A DNA stretch of 64,000 nucleotides from CAZMPJ01 sp964568455 (GTDB taxonomy: Bacteria > Margulisbacteria > WOR-1 > O2-12-FULL-45-9): contig CAZMPJ010000001.1 in NCBI GenBank assembly GCA_964568455.1, forward strand, positions 124,001-188,000. The letters are read 5' to 3'. The translations under genes were made by a program, and so were the position numbers. Shown one piece after another: positions 56,878 through 64,000 of this stretch. The notes under the pieces were generated by a model. The model was not told where the DNA came from. It made no database searches and saw only the letters and a program-made list of their open reading frames with translations. The stretch's first letter is position 1. Each line of letters starts with the position of its first letter.

Positions 56878-56886
56878 TGCTAAAAT
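56878..56886 (+). promoter_or_regulatory. Extended -10 promoter of mraY
   Basis: TGC-TAAAAT (56878-56886), 6 bases before ATG 56893. Same extended -10 as for the uracil-DNA glycosylase gene; predicted leaderless. Confidence 0.5.
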
Positions 56887-56892
56887 AAATCA

Positions 56893-57840
56893 ATGTTTAG
56901 CCAATTCTTATTATTTTCCTCTGCTTTTATTGTTGGACTGCTAGTAATTTATCCAATTTATAAACTACTTGGTTTTTTGCATGCTGGGCAAGTTATTCGA
57001 GAAGAAGGGCCGGCTTCGCATCAAGGAAAAGCAGGTACCCCCACCATGGGTGGCGTTGCTATAGTTTTAATTATCATCATTTTTGCGTTGATTTTTATTG
57101 ATTTTGAAATTGATCTGCGCTATTTAGCTTTAATTATTATGTTTTTTGGCTTTGCTTTGCTAGGCTTTGCTGATGACCTGGTTAAAGTTTTTAAGCATCG
57201 AAATTTAGGCTTGACCTTTTGGCAAAAAATTATTCTCCAAACTATTTTTGCAGGAGCTTTTTCCTATTTCCTGATTGGTTTTGATCAAAATCTCACAGTT
57301 CAGGGTTTATTATATAGTTTAGGATTTTCCAATCCCATTCTCTACTTTCTACTATCTACTTTTATAATAGTTGGCACAGCTAACGCTGCTAATTTAACTG
57401 ATGGCTTGGATGGGTTGCTGTCTGGTTGTATGGTAATTGCTTTTGTTGCTTTTGCCATGCTTAGCGGGGCTTACATTTTTGCTAATAGCTTTTGTTTGAT
57501 TGGGGGTGGGGTGGTCTTAGCTTTTCTGTTTTATAATTTCCCCAAAGCAAAATTGTTTATGGGAGATGTTGGATCTCTTTCTCTTGGCGCGGCTCTAGCC
57601 GGAATAGCAATTTTAATTCATAAAGAACTGCTTTTGATGTTAATTGGCCTTGTTTTTATGATAGAAGCTTTATCTGTAATTATTCAAGTAGTTTCATATA
57701 AATTATTTAAAAAGCGTGTTTTTAAGATGACTCCTTTGCATCATCATTTTGAACTGCTTGGTTGGTCGGAGAATAAAGTGGTGGTGGTTTTTTGGCTGAT
57801 TGCGCTTGTTTGCGCCTTGTTTGCACTGATAATTGCTTGA
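56893..57840 (+). CDS. mraY: Phospho-N-acetylmuramoyl-pentapeptide transferase
   Basis: Forms lipid I on undecaprenyl phosphate. 315 residues, about ten transmembrane helices. Catalytic marks: GTPTMGG near residue 48, FADDLVKV (Asp pair), NAANLTDGLDGL, FMGDVGSLSLG, and the HHH motif MTPLHHHFELLGW. All present, so peptidoglycan synthesis is expected. It is transcribed alone, outside any mur/fts (dcw) cluster in this window. Confidence 0.95.
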   Translation: MFSQFLLFSSAFIVGLLVIYPIYKLLGFLHAGQVIREEGPASHQGKAGTPTMGGVAIVLIIIIFALIFIDFEIDLRYLALIIMFFGFALLGFADDLVKVFKHRNLGLTFWQKIILQTIFAGAFSYFLIGFDQNLTVQGLLYSLGFSNPILYFLLSTFIIVGTANAANLTDGLDGLLSGCMVIAFVAFAMLSGAYIFANSFCLIGGGVVLAFLFYNFPKAKLFMGDVGSLSLGAALAGIAILIHKELLLMLIGLVFMIEALSVIIQVVSYKLFKKRVFKMTPLHHHFELLGWSENKVVVVFWLIALVCALFALIIA

Positions 57841-57865
57841 CAATCGTACTCTAATCCCTTATAAT
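57837..57865 (+). promoter_or_regulatory. Consensus promoter of the polysaccharide cluster
   Basis: TTGACA (57837-57842, overlapping the mraY stop), 17 bases, TATAAT (57860-57865). Both hexamers and the spacing are consensus. Confidence 0.8.
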
Positions 57866-57881
57866 GTTCATAGATTGAACA
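57865..57881. promoter_or_regulatory. Inverted repeat at the transcription start, candidate operator
   Basis: TGTTCA-TAGAT-TGAACA, a perfect 6-5-6 inverted repeat that begins at the last base of the -10 box and covers the start site. TGAACAA recurs at 57887-57893. Probably bound by the winged-helix protein encoded just downstream. Confidence 0.6.
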
Positions 57882-57898
57882 AGAAATGAACAAAAGCT

Positions 57899-58420
57899 AT
57901 GATAGACAATAATGAATTAAAAATCATAGAAGAAATCAGCAAGAAAAAAAGCCTCACTCAAAGGGATATTTCCCAAAACACCAATCTTTCTCTTGGTTCA
58001 GTTAACCTAATCATTAAAAGGTTGATTAAAAGAGGTTTTGTTAAAACAGTTAATTTGAATCCCAAAAAAATCGATTACATCTTAACTTCAGAAGGGTTTT
58101 CGCAAAAAGCAAAAAAGTCCTACCAATATGTTCTAAAGACCATAGATTTAGTAAAAGCAGTGCGTGAAGAAATAGCTAAAATTATTCTTGAAGAATTTAA
58201 TCAAGGGCAGAAGAAGTTTGTTATTCTGGGTGATGATGATTTAGCTGATATTATTGAGCTTGCGCTTAAAGGTTTTGATTATAAGCGGGTAGTGACCTTG
58301 GAAGAGATCAAAGATTCTAATGCTTTGATTTTAACCGGGATTAAAGGAAAGAAGATAAAAGGATTCAGATACATTAATATAAAAGATCGTTTAGGCGAAT
58401 TTTATTGGGGGGTAGACTAA
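57899..58420 (+). CDS. MarR-like winged-helix regulator
   Basis: 173 residues. The N-terminal winged helix (about 1-65: IEEISKKKSLTQRDISQNTNLSLGSVNLIIKRLIKRGFV) has a clear recognition helix and wing. A helical linker and a C-terminal Rossmann-like half (KKFVILGDDDLADIIELAL, ALILTGIKG) may sense a ligand or form a dimer. This type often heads surface-polysaccharide clusters in candidate phyla. It is preceded by a consensus promoter with an inverted repeat, so autorepression is likely. Confidence 0.85.
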   Translation: MIDNNELKIIEEISKKKSLTQRDISQNTNLSLGSVNLIIKRLIKRGFVKTVNLNPKKIDYILTSEGFSQKAKKSYQYVLKTIDLVKAVREEIAKIILEEFNQGQKKFVILGDDDLADIIELALKGFDYKRVVTLEEIKDSNALILTGIKGKKIKGFRYINIKDRLGEFYWGVD

Positions 58421-58422
58421 GA

Positions 58423-59406
58423 ATGAATGAGTTGCTTTCCATCTGTATTCCGACTTATGATCGAGCGGGTTATTTGCAGAGAAGCTTAGATAAAATTATT
58501 CCACAAGCTAAACAATATGATATTCCTATTTATATATCTGATAATGCCTCCCCGGATAATACAGAAAAAGTAGTTGCGGCTTTTGCAAGGGAATATCCAA
58601 ATTTATTTTATTCCAAAAACTCAAAAAATCAAGGCGGAGTTGTTAATGTTGCAAGAGTTCTGCATATGTCAAAGACAAAATATTCCTGGTTGCTAGGGGA
58701 CGATGATCGAATCACCAAGAATGCAATAGGAGAAATGATAACGGTTTTAGAATCAGCTGATTATGATATGGTGGTTGTTAATGGAGGAAAAAAGCTTAAT
58801 TCCCTTGCTGAGCGAGTAGAGGGGCGAGTCAATGATTTGAAGAACTTTTCACTTTATTCTGACAGAAATAAATTGTTAAGTGATCTTGGCTGGCATATGA
58901 CGTGGATAAGTTGTTTGATTTTTAACTCAAAAATTATAAAAAATGGAGAGTTTGAGAAGTTTTTTAATACCGAGATACCACACTTTGCAGTAATATTTAA
59001 TTATCTTTCACGAAGTAACATATTGGTTGCTTGGGAGCCAAAAGCTTTTGTTTATAGTTCTGCCCGTGATTTAGCTTGTTGGTATGACAAAGCTTTTGAT
59101 GTATTTGGCAAAATGTGGTTTGACACGGTTAAATCATTACCGAACAGTTATACCGAAGAAGCTAAGAATATCTGTATAAAAAATCATGGTGTTAAAAGCA
59201 GGCTTTTTGGGCTGCGATTTTTAATTATTTTGAGATTTCTGGGATATTATGATTTTTCTGTGTATGAAAAATACAAGTCATATTTTATTTATATAACAAA
59301 TTTGCCACAGTTTGTAATGTTGTTGATTGCAATTATTCCCGTACCAAGATTTATTGCTTATAAGCTGCGTAAAATTGCTGTTTTTATGAGGCAGGGGAAT
59401 CTTTAA
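58423..59406 (+). CDS. GT2-family glycosyltransferase
   Basis: 327 residues from ATG 58423, 2 bases after the regulator's stop; a start at 58405 would overlap it. GT-A signature LSICIPTYDRAGYLQRSLD, IYISDNASPDNTEKV, NQGGVVNVARVL and the metal-binding WLLGDDDRITK. The C-terminal part (about 280-327) is hydrophobic and may touch the membrane. Sugar donor unknown. Confidence 0.88.
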   Translation: MNELLSICIPTYDRAGYLQRSLDKIIPQAKQYDIPIYISDNASPDNTEKVVAAFAREYPNLFYSKNSKNQGGVVNVARVLHMSKTKYSWLLGDDDRITKNAIGEMITVLESADYDMVVVNGGKKLNSLAERVEGRVNDLKNFSLYSDRNKLLSDLGWHMTWISCLIFNSKIIKNGEFEKFFNTEIPHFAVIFNYLSRSNILVAWEPKAFVYSSARDLACWYDKAFDVFGKMWFDTVKSLPNSYTEEAKNICIKNHGVKSRLFGLRFLIILRFLGYYDFSVYEKYKSYFIYITNLPQFVMLLIAIIPVPRFIAYKLRKIAVFMRQGNL

Positions 59407-59407
59407 A

Positions 59408-60829
59408 ATGGAAACAAGTGTTACTAAGAAGATTGCAAAAAATTATTCTTGGCTTATGATTGGCAGCCTTATCAGTGGAACGCTTAATTTTATAACGGGA
59501 ATTTATATTGCTAGAGTTTTAGGCGCGTTTTCTTTTGGCTTGTTTCGCTTTGCTCAGGCTTTTTTGTCATACCTGGTCTTAATGGTTGATTCGGGCCTTT
59601 CTTTATTTGGCACCTGTGAAATAGCAAAAAATAAAGGGAAGGCAAAATTCATTTTTATCAACCTATTAGTAGTTCGTTTAATACTTGCTCTGTTAATTTA
59701 TTTCTTTGCTTTTTCAATCCTTTGGTTGTTACCTTTATCTGGGCATGTACGTTTCTTATTTCTCTTTGTATTTGGCTATGTTTTTTATCGTGCTTTAAAT
59801 ACCAATTGGGTATTTCAAGGGTTGGAAGAAATGAAGTATATTGCTACTGCCAAGGTTTTGTATGCAATTGCTTTTTTTTCATTCACTTTTCTTTTTGTGA
59901 AATCAGCAGATAACTTGCTTTCTGTTCCTTTGGTTCAGTCTATTTCTGGTATTGTTATTGCTTTATTATTCTTATTATTTCTTTTTAGGGTCTTGTTTTC
60001 TGCTGATAAGGCAAATATTTCTTTAAAGGTTGGCTGGCGATACTTTTTAATTTCATTGCCGTTAGGAGCTTCTTCTTATCTTATCCAGGTTTATAATAGT
60101 ATGGATTCGATAATGTTAGGGGTTATGGATAAAACCCAGGTTGTCGGTTATTATGGTGCGGCTTATCAAATCTATTATATTGTATTAGCTTTTTTTATTC
60201 TTTGGCAATCAACGGCAATTCCAGTAGCTAGTAGAAGAATAAAAGAAAACAAAGAAAAAGCGAAAGTCTTTCTTCAAAAATATTTGCGCCTGACCTTGCT
60301 ACTTATTGTTCCGACAGCGTTTTTTGTTAGTTTTATTGCGCCGCTTATTATTAATATTTTTTATGGAAGCGAATATGCGGAAGCAATTCCAGCTTTAAGA
60401 ATTTTAGTTTGGACAATTATTCCTTGTGTCATTGGCTATACTTATGGTAATTTAATTTTGATTCCTTCGGGCAAATATAATGCTTTCCTTATTTCGGTTG
60501 CTGGTGGGGCGGTAGTTAATCTGGTATTTAATTTTGCTTTAATTCCCCGCTTTAGTTATATTGGGGCGGCGGTTGCTACAATACTGGCAGAGGTTGTTGT
60601 GGGAGTTATTGCGATTTATTTAGCAATGAAGATTTTCCGCTTAGGGATTGTTAAAGTTCTGGTTAAGCCTTTATTATTTTCTTTTATAGCGATACTTCCT
60701 TTCTTGCTGGTTTCTAATGTGCTTTTTGGGGCAATAGCTTTTATTATGATCTATTTGGCCTTTGGCTTGTTGTTTGAGCATCGTTTTATGTTTGATTTTG
60801 TTAAGGAAGTGGTAAGAAGGGATGCTTAG
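59408..60829 (+). CDS. Wzx-like polysaccharide flippase
   Basis: 473 residues with about 14 transmembrane helices (MATE/MVF fold). N-terminal KKIAKNYSWLMIGSLISGTLNF and IARVLGAFSFGLFRFAQAF are typical of the O-antigen flippase group, as is VVGYYGAAYQIYYI in the middle and GAAVATILAEVVVGV near the end. It moves lipid-linked oligosaccharide to the periplasmic face. Starts 1 base after the previous stop and overlaps the next gene by 8. Confidence 0.9.
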   Translation: METSVTKKIAKNYSWLMIGSLISGTLNFITGIYIARVLGAFSFGLFRFAQAFLSYLVLMVDSGLSLFGTCEIAKNKGKAKFIFINLLVVRLILALLIYFFAFSILWLLPLSGHVRFLFLFVFGYVFYRALNTNWVFQGLEEMKYIATAKVLYAIAFFSFTFLFVKSADNLLSVPLVQSISGIVIALLFLLFLFRVLFSADKANISLKVGWRYFLISLPLGASSYLIQVYNSMDSIMLGVMDKTQVVGYYGAAYQIYYIVLAFFILWQSTAIPVASRRIKENKEKAKVFLQKYLRLTLLLIVPTAFFVSFIAPLIINIFYGSEYAEAIPALRILVWTIIPCVIGYTYGNLILIPSGKYNAFLISVAGGAVVNLVFNFALIPRFSYIGAAVATILAEVVVGVIAIYLAMKIFRLGIVKVLVKPLLFSFIAILPFLLVSNVLFGAIAFIMIYLAFGLLFEHRFMFDFVKEVVRRDA

Positions 60830-61667
60830 TATAATTATTTTAAACTGGAATCAATATGAGGATACTGATGAGTGTTTAAATTCACTTGGTAGTAATTATA
60901 AAATCATGTTAGTGGATAATGGTTCTGTTGATGGTTCTGCAGACAAATTGAAAGAAAAATATCCTTATATAGAATTAATTAAAAACAAAACTAATCTTGG
61001 ATTTGCTGCTGGCAATAATGTGGCGATTAAAAAAGCTTTGCAAGAAGGGAATGATTATATTCTCTTGTTGAACAATGATACAAAGGTTGAGCCTGATTTC
61101 CTTGAATTATTAATTAAAGTTATAGAAAAGCCGGGTAGCACTGGCATTGTTTCTCCTAAGATGATGTTTTTTCATGAACCAGATAAGGTTTGGTTCTGCG
61201 GTGGCTATTATTTGCCAATTTTAAACAAACCTGCCCATGCTTTTAATAAACAAGATGAAATTGATTGGACTTCAGGTTGCTGTATGTTAATTAAAAAAGA
61301 AGTTTTCAATAAAATAGGTTTATTGGATGAGGATTATTTTAATAATTATGAGGACGTTGATTTTTGTTATAGGGCAAAAAAGACTGGGTTTGGCATCAAA
61401 CTTATTCCAGAATCAGTAATTTATCATAAATTTGCAGCTTCCATGGGGGGCAAATTTTCTCCTTTTTATACTTATTACCGCACTAGGAACAACTTGTTAT
61501 TTTTTAAGAAAACCAGGCAATGGTTGCCGCTGGTTTTAAACTTTTTAACCTTTCCTGTCTATTCAATTATTTCGTCAATTAAGAATGGGCAAATAAAAGG
61601 TGTGAAAACAACTTTGTTGGCAGTTTTTGATTTTTTAAGAGGTAAAGTAGGTAAAAGTTATGTCTAA
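60822..61667 (+). CDS. GT2-family glycosyltransferase, rhamnosyltransferase-like
   Basis: 281 residues. IIILNWNQYEDTDECLNSL, MLVDNGSVDGSADKL, NLGFAAGNNVAIK, YILLLNNDTKVEPDFL (DxD-like NNDT) and the acceptor segment WTSGCCMLIKKEVFNKIGLLDEDYF are the pattern of WbbL-type rhamnosyl or related transferases. rmlD at 26.5 kb is consistent with rhamnose as donor, as inference. Confidence 0.9.
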   Translation: MLSIIILNWNQYEDTDECLNSLGSNYKIMLVDNGSVDGSADKLKEKYPYIELIKNKTNLGFAAGNNVAIKKALQEGNDYILLLNNDTKVEPDFLELLIKVIEKPGSTGIVSPKMMFFHEPDKVWFCGGYYLPILNKPAHAFNKQDEIDWTSGCCMLIKKEVFNKIGLLDEDYFNNYEDVDFCYRAKKTGFGIKLIPESVIYHKFAASMGGKFSPFYTYYRTRNNLLFFKKTRQWLPLVLNFLTFPVYSIISSIKNGQIKGVKTTLLAVFDFLRGKVGKSYV

Positions 61668-63207
61668 AAAAGTAATGATTTTGTTAATGATTATATTGGT
61701 AATTGCTGCCGGAGTTAGACTTTATAATCCAACTTTTCGCAGTTTGTGGGGGGATGAATGCCATAGTGTTCGCAATGCTATTGGAATACCACAGAGTTTG
61801 ATGGGAACTTTAATTGATCACTCCCATCTGCCAGTTTATTTTGTTGCTTTAGCTGGTTGGATGAGATTATTTGGCATAAGCGAGCTGGCTTTGCGTCTTT
61901 TATCAGTTTTGATTGGCTTTATTGCCATTTTAGTTATATTTAAATTTGCTAAAGAATTGTTTGATGAAAAAACCGCTTTGATTAGCAGCTTTTTGTTGGC
62001 TTTATCACCTTTAGCCATCATGCATTCTCACGAAATACGCATGTATGGATTGATGATGTTGTTATCAATTTTTTCAACACTATATTTTTGGAGGTTAATT
62101 AAAAACCAAAAAACCATTTGGAATATTGCTGGTTATTTTGTTTTTACTATTTTACTGGCTTTAACTCATATTTATGCTGTTCTATTTATGGCGGCTCAAT
62201 TTATTTTTTTAATAATTAATTACTTGCAGGAGAAAAACCAATCAAAAAGTTTAATTATATTGAGTTTGCAAATATTAGTGGGAGCCTTGGTTTCGTTTTT
62301 TTATATTAAAATACTTCTAAGTATCATGCCTAATCTTGCTGGTGGAAAGATAGACATGGTTTTTTCTGTGTTTCCAGCTTATTTTAGGTTGCCGCTAGTA
62401 TTTTTTGTGTTTTCGCTGGGTGATACGTTGGCTCCTTGGAATATATTTGTTGTTTTACCGGCGGGTCTTATTTTTGCTTATTTATTTTTGATGAATTTTA
62501 AAGAGCTTAAAGACAAAAGGATTGTTTTTCTTTTCATATTATGTGTTGTGCCAATTGGTCTTGCTGCCTTATTGCCATCAACTATTCCTAAATATCTAAT
62601 TATGATTTTACCATTTTATTTGCTGCTTATTGCTCATTCTCTATCTATGATTAAAGCTGTGAGCATACGTTATGGCTTGTTGGTTTGTTTGATAGTATTT
62701 CAGCTTGTTTCTATTTCTAATTATTATAAATTGCGAGAATATCACAATTCAAATCAAATGGAACCTTGGCAAAAAGTTGCCTCTTTGATTAGTCAAAAAT
62801 ATCAAAATGATGATATTATTATTGCTAGTACACGCTTTGTGCCATATCAGTTGTTAAATTATTATTTAAACATGTTGAGTTCTAAACATTATGCTTTGTA
62901 TTCTTTGCAAAAAGATATTTATTTTTGGGATGGAAAATATTTTATTTATGATCAAAAGGGTGTTGGTCGAGATTTTTATGCTGTTAATAATCCTAGAATT
63001 TGGTTGATTACTCATATTAGTAATGATCGTTCTTTTCCGCCAGGATATATGAAGAATATAAAAGCGAAAATTAATAAAAATTATCAGTTGGTGTTAGAGC
63101 GGAAATTTATTCCATACGAAGAAACTTTAGTGGCTAAGTTGCCAATAAAGAGGCATATTGCGGGTTCAAATAGAATTACGATAAGCTTATATGAGAGAAG
63201 GGAATAG
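61660..63207 (+). CDS. GT39/ArnT-like membrane glycosyltransferase (PMT_2 family)
   Basis: 515 residues, about ten to eleven transmembrane helices and a C-terminal periplasmic domain (about 375-515). The first loop has RSLWGDECHS with the catalytic Asp/Glu, followed by DHSHLPVYFVALAGWMRLFG and the HEIRMYGLMMLLS motif, as in dolichol/polyprenyl-phosphate-sugar-dependent transferases. Adds a sugar on the outer face of the inner membrane, perhaps decorating the glycan of this cluster. Confidence 0.88.
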   Translation: MSKKVMILLMIILVIAAGVRLYNPTFRSLWGDECHSVRNAIGIPQSLMGTLIDHSHLPVYFVALAGWMRLFGISELALRLLSVLIGFIAILVIFKFAKELFDEKTALISSFLLALSPLAIMHSHEIRMYGLMMLLSIFSTLYFWRLIKNQKTIWNIAGYFVFTILLALTHIYAVLFMAAQFIFLIINYLQEKNQSKSLIILSLQILVGALVSFFYIKILLSIMPNLAGGKIDMVFSVFPAYFRLPLVFFVFSLGDTLAPWNIFVVLPAGLIFAYLFLMNFKELKDKRIVFLFILCVVPIGLAALLPSTIPKYLIMILPFYLLLIAHSLSMIKAVSIRYGLLVCLIVFQLVSISNYYKLREYHNSNQMEPWQKVASLISQKYQNDDIIIASTRFVPYQLLNYYLNMLSSKHYALYSLQKDIYFWDGKYFIYDQKGVGRDFYAVNNPRIWLITHISNDRSFPPGYMKNIKAKINKNYQLVLERKFIPYEETLVAKLPIKRHIAGSNRITISLYERRE

Positions 63208-63211
63208 GTAA

Positions 63212-64000
63212 ATGAATAAGAACAATTCGGATTATTATAATCAATGTCCAATCTGTGCGAGCGAAAATATAAGAGATAAGTACAAATTAAAGAGATATTT
63301 AATTTCCGAGTGTTTAAATTGTTCGGTTTTGTTTGTTAAAGAAATCTTGACAATGGATTTTTTGAAAAAACATTATGATCAGTTAGATGGGGATTTTGTA
63401 TATGAAGTTGATAATGAAAAATGCATAAACTATTATTATCAGAAAATTAAATCAGAAATTGAAAAAGCAAAGCCCAACAAGGGGTCTATATTAGATGTTG
63501 GATGTTCTTCGGGATTATTTTTAAATCAAATGAAAGGATGGGAAAGGCATGGTGTTGAGATTTCAAAAAAAATGGGGGCTGTGGCAAAAGAAAAGATTGG
63601 TGCAAATATTCTAATTAAATCTTTTGAGGAATACCCGATTAAATATAATTACTTTGATGTTATTACCCTTCAAGATGTTTTTGACCATTTTATAAGTCCG
63701 CATGAAAATTTAAAAAAATGTTACGCCATGTTAAAACCAGGCGGTTTGTTGGTGATAAAAGTTCATAATATTTCTTGTTTATATGCACGAATAACGGGGG
63801 CAAATTTCTATGCAATAGTGCCACCCTCCCATCTTTTTTATTTCAATGAAAAGGCTTTAAAAATTGTTTTAGATGAGTTTGGGTTTAAAATTTATAAATC
63901 AAGATTTATTGGCCAAGTATTGCAATTAAAAACACTATTTCATAGATTAGCTAGGGAAAAAACCAACACGATGTATTATAAATTGTATAAGTTTCTTGGT
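63212..64000 (+). CDS. Zinc-ribbon SAM methyltransferase, 3' end cut by window edge
   Basis: Open from ATG 63212 to the end of the window (263 codons, no stop). An N-terminal zinc-ribbon motif CPIC (12-15) and CLNC (34-37) is followed by a class I methyltransferase domain with motif I ILDVGCSSGLF near residue 93, VITLQDVFDHF and MLKPGGLLVIKV. This layout is typical of C-methyltransferases in polysaccharide and deoxysugar clusters. The start is 4 bases after the previous stop. Confidence 0.85.
   Translation, partial: MNKNNSDYYNQCPICASENIRDKYKLKRYLISECLNCSVLFVKEILTMDFLKKHYDQLDGDFVYEVDNEKCINYYYQKIKSEIEKAKPNKGSILDVGCSSGLFLNQMKGWERHGVEISKKMGAVAKEKIGANILIKSFEEYPIKYNYFDVITLQDVFDHFISPHENLKKCYAMLKPGGLLVIKVHNISCLYARITGANFYAIVPPSHLFYFNEKALKIVLDEFGFKIYKSRFIGQVLQLKTLFHRLAREKTNTMYYKLYKFLG

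Overview
The window is an AT-rich, gene-dense bacterial chromosome segment with 67 protein genes (the first and last cut by the window edges) and one tRNA gene. No gap between genes exceeds about 200 bases. Beta-barrel-like proteins, lipoproteins and an O-antigen-type ligase point to a two-membrane envelope. The MEP isoprenoid enzyme IspF, diadenylate cyclase CdaA, DAP decarboxylase and an AmrS-like radical SAM enzyme are also present. Together with the low G+C and many orphan genes this fits an uncultured candidate phylum, perhaps the Margulisbacteria/Saganbacteria (WOR-1) group. That assignment is inference from gene content only.

Layout. 0-19 kb: mostly minus-strand housekeeping genes (tsaC, a Trk potassium-uptake operon, leuA, pmbA, pta, a DnaQ-like exonuclease, DUF362, a family-4 uracil-DNA glycosylase, Fic), with single plus-strand orphan genes set between them. 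19.4-32.3 kb: one compact plus-strand operon, cimA-lysA-cdaA-panB-tRNA-Arg(CCT)-aroK-aroB-tyrS-rmlD, followed by a glycosyltransferase, an O-antigen ligase-like protein and a priming sugar transferase. 32.3-36.3 kb: accessory region with a DinD/BRO-like gene, a lipoprotein behind a poly-G promoter, REP-like hairpins and a large Ig-like surface protein. 36.4-41.5 kb: a metabolic and envelope run ending in ispF-pdxJ-rpiB, an NDP-sugar pyrophosphorylase and a PlsC-like protein. 41.6-53.2 kb: eleven proteins of unknown function, from 52 to 1841 residues. 53.2-57.8 kb: hisA/hisH, a ROK kinase, secG, a membrane protein, a small barrel and mraY. 57.9-64 kb: a regulator-led surface-polysaccharide cluster.

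Two signals stand out. First, seven promoters share the pattern (T/G)(G/C)AA(A/G)T.. , exactly 14 bases, then (C/G)GATA(A/T)(A/T), close to the sigma-28 (FliA/SigD) type. They lie in front of the genes starting at 2525 (minus), 2584, 11196, 13325, 15845, 41632 and 47699, none of which is clearly housekeeping. The last two head the 41.6-53.2 kb cluster, whose proteins lack Sec signals, have Ser/Asn/Gln-rich N termini, include three short needle- or rod-sized helical proteins, and end in a 1841-residue protein with a transglutaminase-like Cys/His motif and four degenerate repeats mostly ending in hydrophobic helices. It is the best candidate here for an undescribed secretion or translocation system. 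Second, most recognisable sigma-70-like promoters place the -10 box only 6-9 bases before the start codon, which suggests that leaderless mRNAs are common in this organism.
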